Assembly: GCA_034114085.1 (NCBI GenBank)
Contig: JAXEWB010000081.1
Coordinates: forward strand, 15,399 to 79,398
DNA from: Spiro-02 sp034114085
GTDB lineage: Bacteria; Spirochaetota; Spirochaetia; Sphaerochaetales; Sphaerochaetaceae
Reading direction: 5' to 3'
DNA length: 64,000 nucleotides
The notes under the pieces were generated by a model that was not told where the DNA came from, did no database searches, and saw only the letters and a list, made by a program, of their open reading frames with translations. A program made the translations under genes and the position numbers. Of the stretch, positions 8,649-17,397 are shown piece after piece (positions within the stretch are counted from its first letter, which is position 1; every line of letters starts with the position of its first letter).

Positions 8649-8695
8649 CCGGTGGCACCGTATCACTGACGCATTGGCAACGGCCCGCTGTGAAA

Positions 8696-8723
8696 GGGGT
8701 ACGGGCTATACATCCCGTACCCC
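8696..8723. terminator. Bidirectional hairpin between convergent genes
   Basis: Perfect 10-bp stem GGGGTACGGG (8696-8705) with CCCGTACCCC (8714-8723), loop of 8. On the minus strand it is followed by TTTCAC. It lies between the flavodoxin/ferredoxin gene and trmO and could end both transcripts. Confidence 0.65.
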
Positions 8724-8745
8724 AGTAGCGTTGGCGTGCTGACTG

Positions 8746-9228
8746 TCAGAAATTAAATTCCGCTTCCCAATCAAAGTCGCCTGATGTTTCCACGTTTTTT
8801 GGCCAATGCGTACACCATTTTGGCGTTTTGGGTTCTTCTATCCTGTCGATGCTCGGTATATAGGGTTTTATATCCAGTACCGGCGTCCCGTCATCGGCAT
8901 CGATATAATCGAGATAGATGGTTCCCGTCCGTTCATCTATCCCTAGAATGCCGCTGACTGAAAGTGCGATCGGATTAGGTCTCAATGGTGAACGGGTGGC
9001 GAAGATGCCCATGATTTCCGGTGCGTTTTTGTAAGGAGCCGGGACCTCTAGAACGCTCCTGTCTTCTTCGGTGTCGAAGCGATTCGCCCACCAAAGCGTC
9101 ACGATGTGCCCGAACTGTTCCAACGTCCTTAGTCCCGGCACATATCGTTGTCCCAGTTCAATCCTCATGCCTTGTCCGTCCGAGCGTACCGTACCGATTT
9201 CCACGTTGCTGAATGTCTGTGTTTTCAT
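8746..9228 (-). CDS. trmO: tRNA (N6-threonylcarbamoyladenosine37-N6)-methyltransferase TrmO / TsaA-like
   Basis: SAM-dependent methylation of t6A37 in tRNA(Thr) is the known role of the E. coli homologue. The single beta-barrel domain of 160 residues has family motifs LEQFGHIVTLWWANRF, IMGIFATRSPLRPNPIALSV and LDYIDADDGTPVLDIKPYIP. The start at 9228 has a GGAGG SD at 8 bases. It is shorter than E. coli TrmO and lacks the C-terminal extension. Many spirochaete and archaeal members are this short, so exact substrate use is less certain than the fold. Confidence 0.85.
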   Translation of the reverse strand: MKTQTFSNVEIGTVRSDGQGMRIELGQRYVPGLRTLEQFGHIVTLWWANRFDTEEDRSVLEVPAPYKNAPEIMGIFATRSPLRPNPIALSVSGILGIDERTGTIYLDYIDADDGTPVLDIKPYIPSIDRIEEPKTPKWCTHWPKNVETSGDFDWEAEFNF

Positions 9229-9426
9229 GTCGTTTTCCTCCGTTGCCTCCACTTTGAACCCTCACATGATGGGAGAGTCAAGTTTTTTCTCATGTAGTCT
9301 TCTTTTTTCGCCGTAGAGCGCAGGATGACGCTGGCAATGAAGCTGTTACGGTTGGAGAACAACCTGCGAACAACAGGAGGCTCGGAGTAGGACGCAGGCT
9401 GGCAGAAGTTGGGAGATATCGGACGG

Positions 9427-10266
9427 CTAGGTAATGTTCTTTCTTTCCACAGGCAACTGTAGTTCCGTCAGGTATTTTGCGGGATCTGGTTCATCCCAGG
9501 GACCTTTGTGGCAGATTTGGCGGCTGAGTCCTGACATGATGTATTGGTTGTGGTCGTCGAGCCAGCGGGCAAAGGCTCTGTATGCGCCGTCTATATTGCT
9601 GAAAGGACCGTAGACCATGACGCAGGCCATGTTCTCCACCGCCTCCACGTTCCGGCAGGAGAATCCCGCTTCGGTAGGCAGGCATGGTTTCTCGATTACC
9701 GAGGCGACCTCCACGTCAACGTCGTGATCCTTATGGGCTGGGTCATGGTAGATCGTCAGGTTGTTTTCATTTGATGCGTAGGCGGGGCAGACTCCATGGC
9801 GGCGCATATAGTCGCCAAGTTCATACCAGAGCGTTTCTTCGCAATCATATGCGGGGATGATTCTGCGAAGGGACAGTACGAGCAGGGAGGGGATTGTCTT
9901 GAGCGAAACGGCGTAATGCAAGTCAAGCGTTCCATGCTCGATATCCTGGATGGCTTGGTCAAGTTTTTGCAACCGGTACTGTTGACGCCGTAGCTCCGAT
10001 TCAAGCTCTCCACGTTTTTCAGCAAGTCGGCGGCGGATATTGTCATCATCCCAATGAGAGAGTATCGCAGGCATTTCCATGATAGGAAAATCGAGGTCAC
10101 GGAGGAGCAATATTTGTTGAAGCGCCGGTATCTGGTCGATAGAGTACAACCTGTAGCCTGTGTAACGGTCCACAACGGCGGGTTTGAGCAGCCCCATTTC
10201 ATCATAGTATCTGAGCATGCGAATCGAAACGTGCATGAGCTTGGAGAATTCTCCGATTTTGAACAT
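9427..10266 (-). CDS. MerR family regulator with GyrI-like effector-binding domain (BltR/BmrR type)
   Basis: Activator of 279 residues. The N-terminal winged helix is MFKIGEFSKLMHVSIRMLRY then YDEMGLLKPAVVDRYTGYRLY. A dimerising helix spans roughly 75-115, and a C-terminal domain of about 150 residues resembles the AraC-effector/GyrI ligand barrel (YELGDYMRRHGV, VMVYGPFSNIDGAYRAFARW). Such proteins bind hydrophobic cations or drugs. The start with GAGG is preferred over an extension to 10386. No target gene is adjacent on the same strand. Confidence 0.9.
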   Translation of the reverse strand: MFKIGEFSKLMHVSIRMLRYYDEMGLLKPAVVDRYTGYRLYSIDQIPALQQILLLRDLDFPIMEMPAILSHWDDDNIRRRLAEKRGELESELRRQQYRLQKLDQAIQDIEHGTLDLHYAVSLKTIPSLLVLSLRRIIPAYDCEETLWYELGDYMRRHGVCPAYASNENNLTIYHDPAHKDHDVDVEVASVIEKPCLPTEAGFSCRNVEAVENMACVMVYGPFSNIDGAYRAFARWLDDHNQYIMSGLSRQICHKGPWDEPDPAKYLTELQLPVERKNIT

Positions 10267-10505
10267 GCCTCTATTGTACTTATAGTCAAGACATTCGCAA
10301 GAGGGGGAGGGCTGTTGAACATGTAGAAAAAAAGTACTTGTACGGTATTTCACGTCAAGGTACCCGCATCCATGCGAAATACCCATATCACCACAGGCTA
10401 TAGGCGTTCCGGTTATGGTCGTGCCGGGACGTTGATAACGGAACGGGGGTGCCGCCGTTGTCTTCCGACTGATGCGACACCCCCGTGATAGTCAGTGAAG
10501 AAAAA

Positions 10506-11729
10506 TCAATATGCGGCGTTCAGCCATGTGATTCCATCGATTTGAGCGGTGAAGTACGGAGCGCTCTGGAAATGGGATTCATGGAATGCGCCATCGAATA
10601 CTGCTTCGCCCGTATCAGCGGCGAAGTCACCGTTGGTGTCAAGTGCGAATGCATGGGTAAGCGGTGCGCCATCGACGGTGAAAGTGCTAGTATCGAAAAC
10701 CTGGATTTTTCCGGCCTTGATGTCGGCGATGACCTGCGCCATCTTTTCAGCCGTTCCAGGAGCAGCGATAGCTTCGTTCAGATGAGTCATGACAACGGCG
10801 TTGTCGGACATGCCCTTGCACCAGTCCTGCTCCATCGTTACGCCGTCAACATGCGCCTTGATGAATTCGTAGAAGTATTCAGACCAGTCGATGCGGGTTG
10901 AAATCAGGGATGCAGCGGGAGCGACACCCGTCATGTCCGCGTTGTATCCGGTATGGAACACTCCACGGCTCTGGGCTGCGGTTGCGGGAGTCGTGTTGTC
11001 GGAATGCTGGGAAATCATTACGCAACCCTGGTCGATAAGGGCCAATGCGGCATCAGATTCCGCAGTCGCGTCAGACCAGGAGCCTACGAAGGAAACCTTC
11101 ATGGTCACTGAAGGGCAGACGCTCCTTGCGCCAAGGTAGTAGGCTGTAAAGCCGGAGATTACTTCTGCGAACGAGTAGGCGCCGACATAGCCGATAACGG
11201 CCTTGTTCGCGGTTATCTTGCCTTCCTGGATCATCTGGTTGAGCTTCATGCCTGCGACCACACCAGCTACATAACGGCCTTCGTAGATATTGGCGAACGC
11301 ATTGTAGGTGTTGGGCAGATCGTCAACGCAGGAGACGCAGTTCGTGCAGCCTACGAATTTTACGTTGGGATAGCTCGGCGCGACTTCAAGCATGAAGGGC
11401 TCAAAACCATAGCTGTTGTTAAAAATAATCTGACAACCCTCTTCTGCTGCCTCGATATTGGCATCCAGGCATGTTGAATCTTCACCGATGTTGTATTTCG
11501 TTACCCATTCAACGTTGATACCGTCGGCGGCCAGTCTCTTTGTAGCTTCGTTGCGCCCCTGGATGAAGTTGTACGAATATCCCTGGTCATTCTCGTCACC
11601 GATGCACAGCAGTCCGACCTTCAGCGTCGTTCCTGCGCTGGCTGTAGTACGAGCTTCCGATGCCCCCCCAGCGAACGCCAAGCCTGCGACAAGCAGCATG
11701 GCAAGAAGCGTAAGTGTGATTTTTTTCAT
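10506..11729 (-). CDS. BMP/PnrA family purine-nucleoside-type ABC receptor, cysteine-rich, no lipobox
   Basis: Extracytoplasmic receptor of 407 residues for the ABC importer encoded just upstream on the same strand. The N-terminus MKKITLTLLAMLLVAGLAFAGG is a Sec signal with an AFA cleavage site and no lipobox Cys, unlike the usual BMP lipoproteins. BMP features include DQGYSYNFIQGRNEA, FANIYEGRYVAGVVAGMKL and VIGYVGAYSFAEVISGFTA. The mature protein contains nine cysteines, three of them in CTNCVSC near residue 133. It has its own promoter and is cut off from the permease genes by a terminator. The ligand is inferred from Treponema PnrA; other nucleosides or related molecules are possible. Confidence 0.9.
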   Translation of the reverse strand: MKKITLTLLAMLLVAGLAFAGGASEARTTASAGTTLKVGLLCIGDENDQGYSYNFIQGRNEATKRLAADGINVEWVTKYNIGEDSTCLDANIEAAEEGCQIIFNNSYGFEPFMLEVAPSYPNVKFVGCTNCVSCVDDLPNTYNAFANIYEGRYVAGVVAGMKLNQMIQEGKITANKAVIGYVGAYSFAEVISGFTAYYLGARSVCPSVTMKVSFVGSWSDATAESDAALALIDQGCVMISQHSDNTTPATAAQSRGVFHTGYNADMTGVAPAASLISTRIDWSEYFYEFIKAHVDGVTMEQDWCKGMSDNAVVMTHLNEAIAAPGTAEKMAQVIADIKAGKIQVFDTSTFTVDGAPLTHAFALDTNGDFAADTGEAVFDGAFHESHFQSAPYFTAQIDGITWLNAAY

Positions 11730-11805
11730 GTTTCTCTCCACTTTTGTTCCGAAGTCAGAGACCTGGAACAGTTTTTTTGTGAACTAAAAACTCCACATAT
11801 GTACG

Positions 11806-11857
11806 ATTTTATCATAATTATTGTGTTTTTCAACATTGTTTGCGAAAAAACACAATA
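11806..11857 (-). promoter_or_regulatory. Promoter of the BMP receptor gene with overlapping 12-bp inverted repeat
   Basis: Minus-strand -35 TTGAAA (11833-11828) and -10 TAAAAT (11811-11806) with a 16-bp spacer. A perfect inverted repeat, TATTGTGTTTTT (11819-11830) and AAAAACACAATA (11846-11857) with a 15-bp gap, overlaps the spacer and -35. It looks like an operator for a repressor. The leader to the ATG is about 70 bases. Confidence 0.65.
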
Positions 11858-11949
11858 TGTTCGCACCAATCTGGCAAATTCATGCCAGTTGCTATCCGTT
11901 TCAGTGAAACTTTCACCCGCAAGCCGGTCGGAAAGTTCCTACGGGAAGC

Positions 11950-11979
11950 AAAAAGGAGGGGGCGCTTTCATCCGCCCCC
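11950..11979 (-). terminator. Intrinsic terminator after the nucleoside permease genes
   Basis: On the minus strand GGGGGCG, an 8-base loop, CGCCCCC, then TCCTTTTT. It separates the ATPase-permease-permease transcript from the receptor gene. Confidence 0.8.
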
Positions 11980-12000
11980 TTCCCCGCAGAACGGCGGTCC

Positions 12001-12987
12001 TTATCGTTCCTCTCTGAAATAATTGAGCCCGAGAGAAGCTGGCGGCTGCTTTTCCTTGTTATTGCGCATGCTGGAGAAAACGAGGACGATGACCGTGACG
12101 ACATAGGGTAGTATCTTGTATAATTCCGTGGGGATGAACGGTACTACGACGCGCAGGTACATGATCATCATGGCTCCGAAGATGATTGAACCCCAGATGG
12201 CGTTCAAAGGCCTCCACATGCAGAATATCACGAGCGCCACAGCAAGCCATCCGACGCCGGCGAGCCCCTCGTGGTTCCATACACACCCCGCGGTGGTCGT
12301 GATATACACCATGCCGCCGATAGCGGAAATCCCTCCTCCGATGATTGTTGAAAGGTATTTGTATTTCGTGATGTTGATACCGGCGGCGTCCGCGGTGGCC
12401 GGGGATTCCCCCACGGCCCTCAGGTACATGCCGTAGCGGGTCTTGTAGAGGAAAAGATGCATTAGAATAGCCAGTACTACAGCGAGATAGAAGAACACCG
12501 TATGGCTGAACAGGATATTTCCGACTACAGGAATTTCTGACAGCGCCTTTGGAAATATCGACCGGGAGAACGCCGCCTTCAGACTGTTGCTGAGTGCGAC
12601 GTATCCGCCCTCGCTGACACGCATGAACTCTCCGGTGAACTGTCCGACACCCGTGCCGAAAATCGCAAGCGCGAGACCGGTCACGTTCTGGTTCGCCCGG
12701 AGCGTGATGGTCAGGAAGCTATAGATGAGCGATGCCGCCGCGCCCGCCGCGAAAGCGGCCAGAATCGCGACGATTATGGCGACCGCCCCATTGGAAGCCG
12801 CTGTCCCGACCATTTTTTCATAGTAGAAAGCGCCGGCAAGTCCGAATGCGCCCCCCATATACATGATGCCTTCGACCCCAAGGTTGAGGTTTCCCGACCG
12901 TTCCGTCAGAATCTCGCCCAAGGTACCGAACATGAGGACCGTGCCGAACGTGACGGCAGCGATGATCAAAGATATCAAGGTGCTCAT
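12001..12987 (-). CDS. ABC transporter permease, nucleoside importer (NupQ/PnrE-like)
   Basis: Inner-membrane permease of 328 residues from the BPD_transp_2 (branched-chain/ribose/nucleoside) family. It has many hydrophobic segments, a family motif GEILTERSGNLNLGVEGIMY near the N-terminus, and AVGESPATADAAGINITKYK in the cytoplasmic EAA-like loop. The start overlaps the end of the preceding permease gene by 4 bases, so the two form a heterodimeric channel. It belongs with the ATPase at 14072-15604 and the BMP receptor at 10506-11729. Confidence 0.93.
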   Translation of the reverse strand: MSTLISLIIAAVTFGTVLMFGTLGEILTERSGNLNLGVEGIMYMGGAFGLAGAFYYEKMVGTAASNGAVAIIVAILAAFAAGAAASLIYSFLTITLRANQNVTGLALAIFGTGVGQFTGEFMRVSEGGYVALSNSLKAAFSRSIFPKALSEIPVVGNILFSHTVFFYLAVVLAILMHLFLYKTRYGMYLRAVGESPATADAAGINITKYKYLSTIIGGGISAIGGMVYITTTAGCVWNHEGLAGVGWLAVALVIFCMWRPLNAIWGSIIFGAMMIMYLRVVVPFIPTELYKILPYVVTVIVLVFSSMRNNKEKQPPASLGLNYFREER

Positions 12988-14075
12988 GCTTTCACCTCCC
13001 GTACCGCCTTGTGTCGCAGAATAACCTTGTAGTTGATGAAGAATTCGCAGCCCAGCATGCAGAACAGCAGGATGCCGATTACGATATTCGCGATGGACGC
13101 CGGCACTTGCATCCGTGTCTGCAACGTATTAGCCCCCTTGGTCAGGATCGCGAGGATCATCGAGATGGCTATCATGGCGAAGGAATTGAGCTGGCTCAGC
13201 CAGGCCACGGTGATCGAAGTGAATCCGACGCCGTTCGCGACACCCTTGTAGAGCGTATAGTTTGCGCCGGACACGACGATGAACCCCACGATGCCGCAGA
13301 TGGCGCCCGAGACGAGCATGGTGCGCATCATGATGCGTCCCACGTTCATTCCCGCATAGCGCGCGGTGTTGTACGAATCCCCGATGACGGCGATCTCATA
13401 CCCGTGCTTCGTATGGTTCATATAGATGTACATCACGACGACGAGGACGAGGACGATAATCCAGCCGCAGTGGATTCCGAAGACGCTCGGCAATCTGGCC
13501 GATTGCTTGAACATCGGAATGATCTGGGAGCCTTTTCTCCCTTCCCAGGGACCACCCTGCAACCACGCCACGATACCGATGGCGATATAGTTCATCATCA
13601 ACGTGAACAGCGTCTCATTCGTATTCCACTTCGCCTTGAAGAACGCCGGGATCAGCGCCCAGACGCCCCCCGCCAACGCTGCGGCGAGAAACATGATTAC
13701 AAGAAGCGGGAAACGTGGAAGCTTGTCATACCAGAACAGCGCGAAGTATGAAGCCGCGATGGCCCCCATGGTGATCTGGCCCTCCGCGCCGATATTCCAG
13801 AAGCGCATCTTGAAGCACGGGGCTATGGCGAGCGCCGCTCCCAAGAGGGGAATGGCAATCTTGATCGTCTGCTTGAGGTATATCGACTTGCTCAACGAAC
13901 CCTGGACGATGATTCCATATGCCGCGACGGGGTTGTGGCCTGTAAGGAGCATGGGGATGCACCCGAGGACAAGTGCGAATACGATGGAGGCGATACGGAT
14001 GCACCAGACCTTCTTCGGATCCATATGGTCACGTTTCGCAAGACGTATCAGTTGCGTTTTGGGTTCTGCGCTCAT
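12984..14075 (-). CDS. ABC transporter permease, nucleoside importer (NupP/PnrD-like)
   Basis: Partner permease of 363 residues. It opens with a basic cytoplasmic stretch and a transmembrane helix (IASIVFALVLGCIPMLLTGH). Family motifs are FWNIGAEGQITMGAIAASYF and the coupling loop AVIGDSYNTARYAGMNVGRI. About nine or ten further helices follow. It overlaps the ATPase gene upstream by 4 bases and the second permease downstream by 4 bases, a fully coupled operon. Hydropathy and order match NupOPQ and spirochaete PnrCDE systems. Confidence 0.93.
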   Translation of the reverse strand: MSAEPKTQLIRLAKRDHMDPKKVWCIRIASIVFALVLGCIPMLLTGHNPVAAYGIIVQGSLSKSIYLKQTIKIAIPLLGAALAIAPCFKMRFWNIGAEGQITMGAIAASYFALFWYDKLPRFPLLVIMFLAAALAGGVWALIPAFFKAKWNTNETLFTLMMNYIAIGIVAWLQGGPWEGRKGSQIIPMFKQSARLPSVFGIHCGWIIVLVLVVVMYIYMNHTKHGYEIAVIGDSYNTARYAGMNVGRIMMRTMLVSGAICGIVGFIVVSGANYTLYKGVANGVGFTSITVAWLSQLNSFAMIAISMILAILTKGANTLQTRMQVPASIANIVIGILLFCMLGCEFFINYKVILRHKAVREVKA

Positions 14076-15604
14076 CGGCCCGCCTCCTCACTTTCAATAC
14101 TGGTCATCATGAAGCCTATTTGTTCTTTCGTGGCGGTGCGGGCGTCGACTATGCCGCTGATCCGTCCGCCGCACAGCACCAGGATTCTGTCGCACAACTC
14201 CAGCAGCACGTCGAGGTCCTCTCCGACATACAGCACCGCGACGCCTTTCATCTTCTGCTCTGTAAGCAGATTGTAAATGGTGTAGGAAGTGTTGATGTCC
14301 AGTCCCCGCACGGCATAGGCCGTCATGAGTACCGCGGGTTCTCCGGAGATTTCCCGGCCTACAAGCACCTTCTGGACGTTGCCTCCTGACATTCTCCTGA
14401 CAGGGAAGCTCGTACTGGGGGTGACGACCTCCAGCTCATCCCAAATACGTTTCGCAAGCTCTTCCGGCTGTTTTCGGTGAAGGAAGGCGCCTTTGCCGTT
14501 TTTCCAGGAACGAAGCAGCATGTTGCCCGTCATGCCCATGGAGCCGACCAGCCCCATCCCGAGTCTGTCCTCTGGCACGAATGCCATGCCGACGCCCGTC
14601 TTGCGAATCTGCATGGGGGTTTTCCCGACTAGTTCGGTTTCCGTTCCATCTTCGCCTATGAATTGCACCGAACCCTCCGCTACCGGGTATAGGCCCGTGA
14701 TTCCTTCAAGCAGTTCCTTTTGTCCCGAGCCAGCGATGCCCGCGACGCCAAGGATTTCCCCCGTCATCGCTGTAAATGAAACATCGTCAAGTTTCTTGAC
14801 GCCTTCATTGTCGACGCAAGTCAGTCCTTTGACTCGCAATTTGGGCTTTGGAGTATCGTAGGACGGTCGATCTATATTGAGCGTTACCGCATGGCCGACC
14901 ATCATGTCGGTCAACGCCTGCGGGTTTGTATCCGAGGTATGCACCGTTCCGATATACTTTCCCTTTCGCAGGACGGCCACCTTGTCCGAAACATCCATGA
15001 CTTCGTTGAGCTTGTGGGTGATGATGACGATGGCCTTGCCGTCCGCCTTCATATTTCTCAGTACGTTGAACAGTTTTTCCGTTTCCTGTGGCGTCAGGAC
15101 CGCGGTCGGTTCGTCAAGAACCAGTATCTTGGCCCCTCTGTACAGCACTTTGACGATTTCGACCGTTTGCTTCTGGGAAACCGACATGTCGTAGATTTTC
15201 TTCGTCGGGGCGATGTCAAAACCATATCTGTCGCAGATTTCCTGGACTTTGGTGTTCGTTGCTTTCAAATCCATCTTGCCATCATCGAGACCTAGGATGA
15301 TGTTCTGGGCCGCTGTAAACACATCGACCAGCTTGTAATGCTGATGGATCATCCCGATTCCATAGTCATACGCATCTTTGGGAGAACGTATCCAAATCGG
15401 GCTGCCGTCCATGAAAATCTGTCCTTCATCCGGTTGGTAGATTCCCGACAGCATGTTCATCAAGGTGGTTTTCCCGCTGCCGTTCTCTCCCAGCAGAGCG
15501 AGTATCTCACCCCGGTTGATCGTCAGGTCAATGTCGTCGTTGGCCACCACTTTGCCAAAGCGCTTGGTGATGCCCTTCATCTCAATCGCGCAAGTCGTTT
15601 CCAA
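14072..15604 (-). CDS. Nucleoside ABC importer ATP-binding protein, tandem ATPase (NupO/PnrC-like)
   Basis: Energises the importer; 510 residues with two ATPase domains. Domain 1 has Walker A LLGENGSGKTT, a degenerate signature MSVSQKQTVEI and Walker B KILVLDEPTAVL. Domain 2 has a degenerate Walker A (GIAGSGQKELLEGI) and the signature MSGGNVQKVLVGREI, with Asp-Glu lost at Walker B (AVLMTAYAVRGLDI). One active and one degenerate site is normal in this sugar/nucleoside class. The start is TTG at 15604, with AGGAGG eight bases upstream; the upstream frame to 15673 has no SD. Confidence 0.93.
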   Translation of the reverse strand: METTCAIEMKGITKRFGKVVANDDIDLTINRGEILALLGENGSGKTTLMNMLSGIYQPDEGQIFMDGSPIWIRSPKDAYDYGIGMIHQHYKLVDVFTAAQNIILGLDDGKMDLKATNTKVQEICDRYGFDIAPTKKIYDMSVSQKQTVEIVKVLYRGAKILVLDEPTAVLTPQETEKLFNVLRNMKADGKAIVIITHKLNEVMDVSDKVAVLRKGKYIGTVHTSDTNPQALTDMMVGHAVTLNIDRPSYDTPKPKLRVKGLTCVDNEGVKKLDDVSFTAMTGEILGVAGIAGSGQKELLEGITGLYPVAEGSVQFIGEDGTETELVGKTPMQIRKTGVGMAFVPEDRLGMGLVGSMGMTGNMLLRSWKNGKGAFLHRKQPEELAKRIWDELEVVTPSTSFPVRRMSGGNVQKVLVGREISGEPAVLMTAYAVRGLDINTSYTIYNLLTEQKMKGVAVLYVGEDLDVLLELCDRILVLCGGRISGIVDARTATKEQIGFMMTSIESEEAGR

Positions 15605-15680
15605 AGTAATCTTCCTCCTGGAATATAAGACATCGTAGCATGGCGAATTCATTCTCACAACAAAAAACAACAAAGTGCAA

Positions 15681-15719
15681 CAAAAAACGTCGTAAGAGCA
15701 ATCCGTACTCTTACGACGT
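15681..15719 (-). terminator. Strong intrinsic terminator after argG
   Basis: Perfect 12-bp stem ACGTCGTAAGAG (15687-15698) and CTCTTACGACGT (15708-15719), 9-base loop. On the minus strand it is followed by TTTTTTG. It ends argG and isolates it from the ABC operon. Confidence 0.9.
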
Positions 15720-15795
15720 CGTTGTCGCCGTTTAACAGTCTTTCTTCATGAGCGTCCATGGAAAACGCTGTCAAAGCCTTGTCCTCGCATGTTCC

Positions 15796-17016
15796 TCAAT
15801 TATTCCGTGTAGCCGAAGCCATCAGCCGAATCGCGTTGATGTTGATGAACCCCTTGCAGTCGACTGGATGGTATCCACCTGCGATATCCATACTGCCCAG
15901 CGCCTCGTTGTAGAGGGAACAGGGGCTGGTGATTCCTGCGTTGACCACATTCCCCTTGTACAAAGCGACCTTGGCTGTGCCGGTGACATGCTTCTGGCTC
16001 TGCTCGAACGCGGCGGTGAGCATGTCGAACTCAGGCGCATGCCAGTAGCCGTTGTAGATCAACTCGGCGTACTTGGGCATCATGCAGTCCCTGAGGTGCA
16101 TTACTTCCTTGTCCATCGTGATTCCCTCCAGATTGTGGTGGGCTTTCCAGAGGATTTCGCATCCGGGGGTCTCGTAGACGCCACGGCTCTTGATGCCGAT
16201 GTAGCGGTTTTCCACCATGTCCACCCTGCCGATAGCGTTGTCATGGCCCATCTTGTTCAAGTACAGGACCATTTCAAGCGGGTCGGTCACGACCGTTCCG
16301 TCGTCTTCATTGGTAACCTTCACGGGTGTTCCGTTCACGAATTCGATCGCCAGGTTGGTTTCCTTGTCTGGAGCGTCCTGCGGAGAAAGCGTCAGGGAGA
16401 ACACGTCGGCGGGACAGCGGTTGGCGGGATCTTCCAGAATACCGGCTTCGTGGCTGATGTGAATCAGATTTTCATCTTCGCTGTAGGGCTTCTTCAAGGA
16501 GGCTTTGACGGGGATGTCGTATTTCTCCGCATAGGCGAGCATGTCGGAACGTCCTTCAAACTGGCTCAGCCATTCGGGATCCTTCCATGGGCTGATGATC
16601 TTCACTTCCGGCATGTGCATGTAGTAGCCGAACTCGAACCGGACCTGGTCGTTGCCTTTGCCGGTGGCTCCATGCGCCACGTACACGGTACCTTCTTTTT
16701 TCGCGATTTCTATATGCCGCTTCGCGATGATCGGTCTCGCGATGGAGGTTCCCAGCATATACGTCCCTTCATAAATTGCATTCGCCTTCATGGCCGGGAT
16801 GATATAGTCCGTCACCAGTTCCTTACGCAGATCCTCTATGTATACCTTCGACGCGCCGGTCGCATACGCTTTCTTTTCAATGGCGTCGAAATCTTCGTTC
16901 TGTCCTACGTTCGCTACATAGGCGATGACATCGAAGCCCTTGTTCGACAGCCATTTGAGGATGACGGAAGTATCCAGTCCGCCGCTGTATGCCAGAATTA
17001 CTTTTTCCTTGCTCAT
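15796..17016 (-). CDS. argG: Argininosuccinate synthase
   Basis: Joins citrulline and aspartate using ATP, the penultimate step of arginine synthesis. The 406 residues are full length. The ATP-pyrophosphatase P-loop is VILAYSGGLDTSVILKWL at residues 6-23. Further motifs are VAHGATGKGNDQVRFE, DMVENRYIGIKSRGVYETPG and YKGNVVNAGITSPCSLYNEA. The ATG follows a GGAGG SD. It is a single-gene transcript with a strong terminator; argH is not in the window. Confidence 0.97.
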   Translation of the reverse strand: MSKEKVILAYSGGLDTSVILKWLSNKGFDVIAYVANVGQNEDFDAIEKKAYATGASKVYIEDLRKELVTDYIIPAMKANAIYEGTYMLGTSIARPIIAKRHIEIAKKEGTVYVAHGATGKGNDQVRFEFGYYMHMPEVKIISPWKDPEWLSQFEGRSDMLAYAEKYDIPVKASLKKPYSEDENLIHISHEAGILEDPANRCPADVFSLTLSPQDAPDKETNLAIEFVNGTPVKVTNEDDGTVVTDPLEMVLYLNKMGHDNAIGRVDMVENRYIGIKSRGVYETPGCEILWKAHHNLEGITMDKEVMHLRDCMMPKYAELIYNGYWHAPEFDMLTAAFEQSQKHVTGTAKVALYKGNVVNAGITSPCSLYNEALGSMDIAGGYHPVDCKGFININAIRLMASATRNN

Positions 17017-17397
17017 ATCGTGTATCCCTCCGTAGGATCAATCGTTTTTCTGATGGTTCGATAATATGCGAAAATTGATAAAATATGCAATATGTTTTGT
17101 ATATTTATTCGTAAAAAAGTCTTAACTTATTATAATGCATGGAATTTATTAAATATTTATTCATGGCCATGATGGATGGCGTTGCGTTTTTAGCGATATT
17201 CCATCAATGTCTGCCATTCCAGAACGCCTCCCGATAGTGTATGATTTCCACAATAGGCGGAATCCTGTTTTGAGCGGGTTGCCAAGTTTGAATCATAATG
17301 ATATCATATTGATATCATATGGCGCGATTTGGCCGTGTCGGGCGACGATGGCTGAATCGTTCCGGCCTGCTAACCGCGGATAGATGGAGGGGTTGAT
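17017..17397. promoter_or_regulatory. 381-bp divergent control region of argG and an ABC exporter
   Basis: Very A+T-rich on the argG side. The minus strand has a plausible -35 TTGCAT and -10 TATTAT, 18 bp apart, about 60 bases before argG. An imperfect dyad with GAAT and ATTC arms lies at 17142-17162, and its right arm repeats as ATATTTATTC at 17101-17110. The half sites recall ArgR boxes but the spacing does not fit the standard box. The exporter side holds the tandem palindromes listed separately. Confidence 0.5.
17298..17320. promoter_or_regulatory. Tandem direct repeat of a palindrome upstream of the ABC exporter
   Basis: TGATATCATAT occurs twice with no gap (17299-17309, 17310-17320). 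Each copy contains the dyad TGATATCA. It ends 77 bp before the exporter ATPase start. Two adjacent dyads one helical turn apart suggest a cooperative repressor site. Confidence 0.6.

Noticed and set aside
11730..11818. Purine riboswitch before the BMP receptor gene
   Set aside because: No three-way-junction core elements of a purine aptamer could be found in the 70-base leader.
15748..17064. 438-codon plus-strand frame covering argG
   Set aside because: It is the antisense shadow of a fully conserved argininosuccinate synthase.
17101..17163. ArgR boxes upstream of argG
   Set aside because: GAAT/ATTC half sites are present, but arm spacing is 21 bp rather than the usual 14-18 and the sequence is simply A+T-rich.
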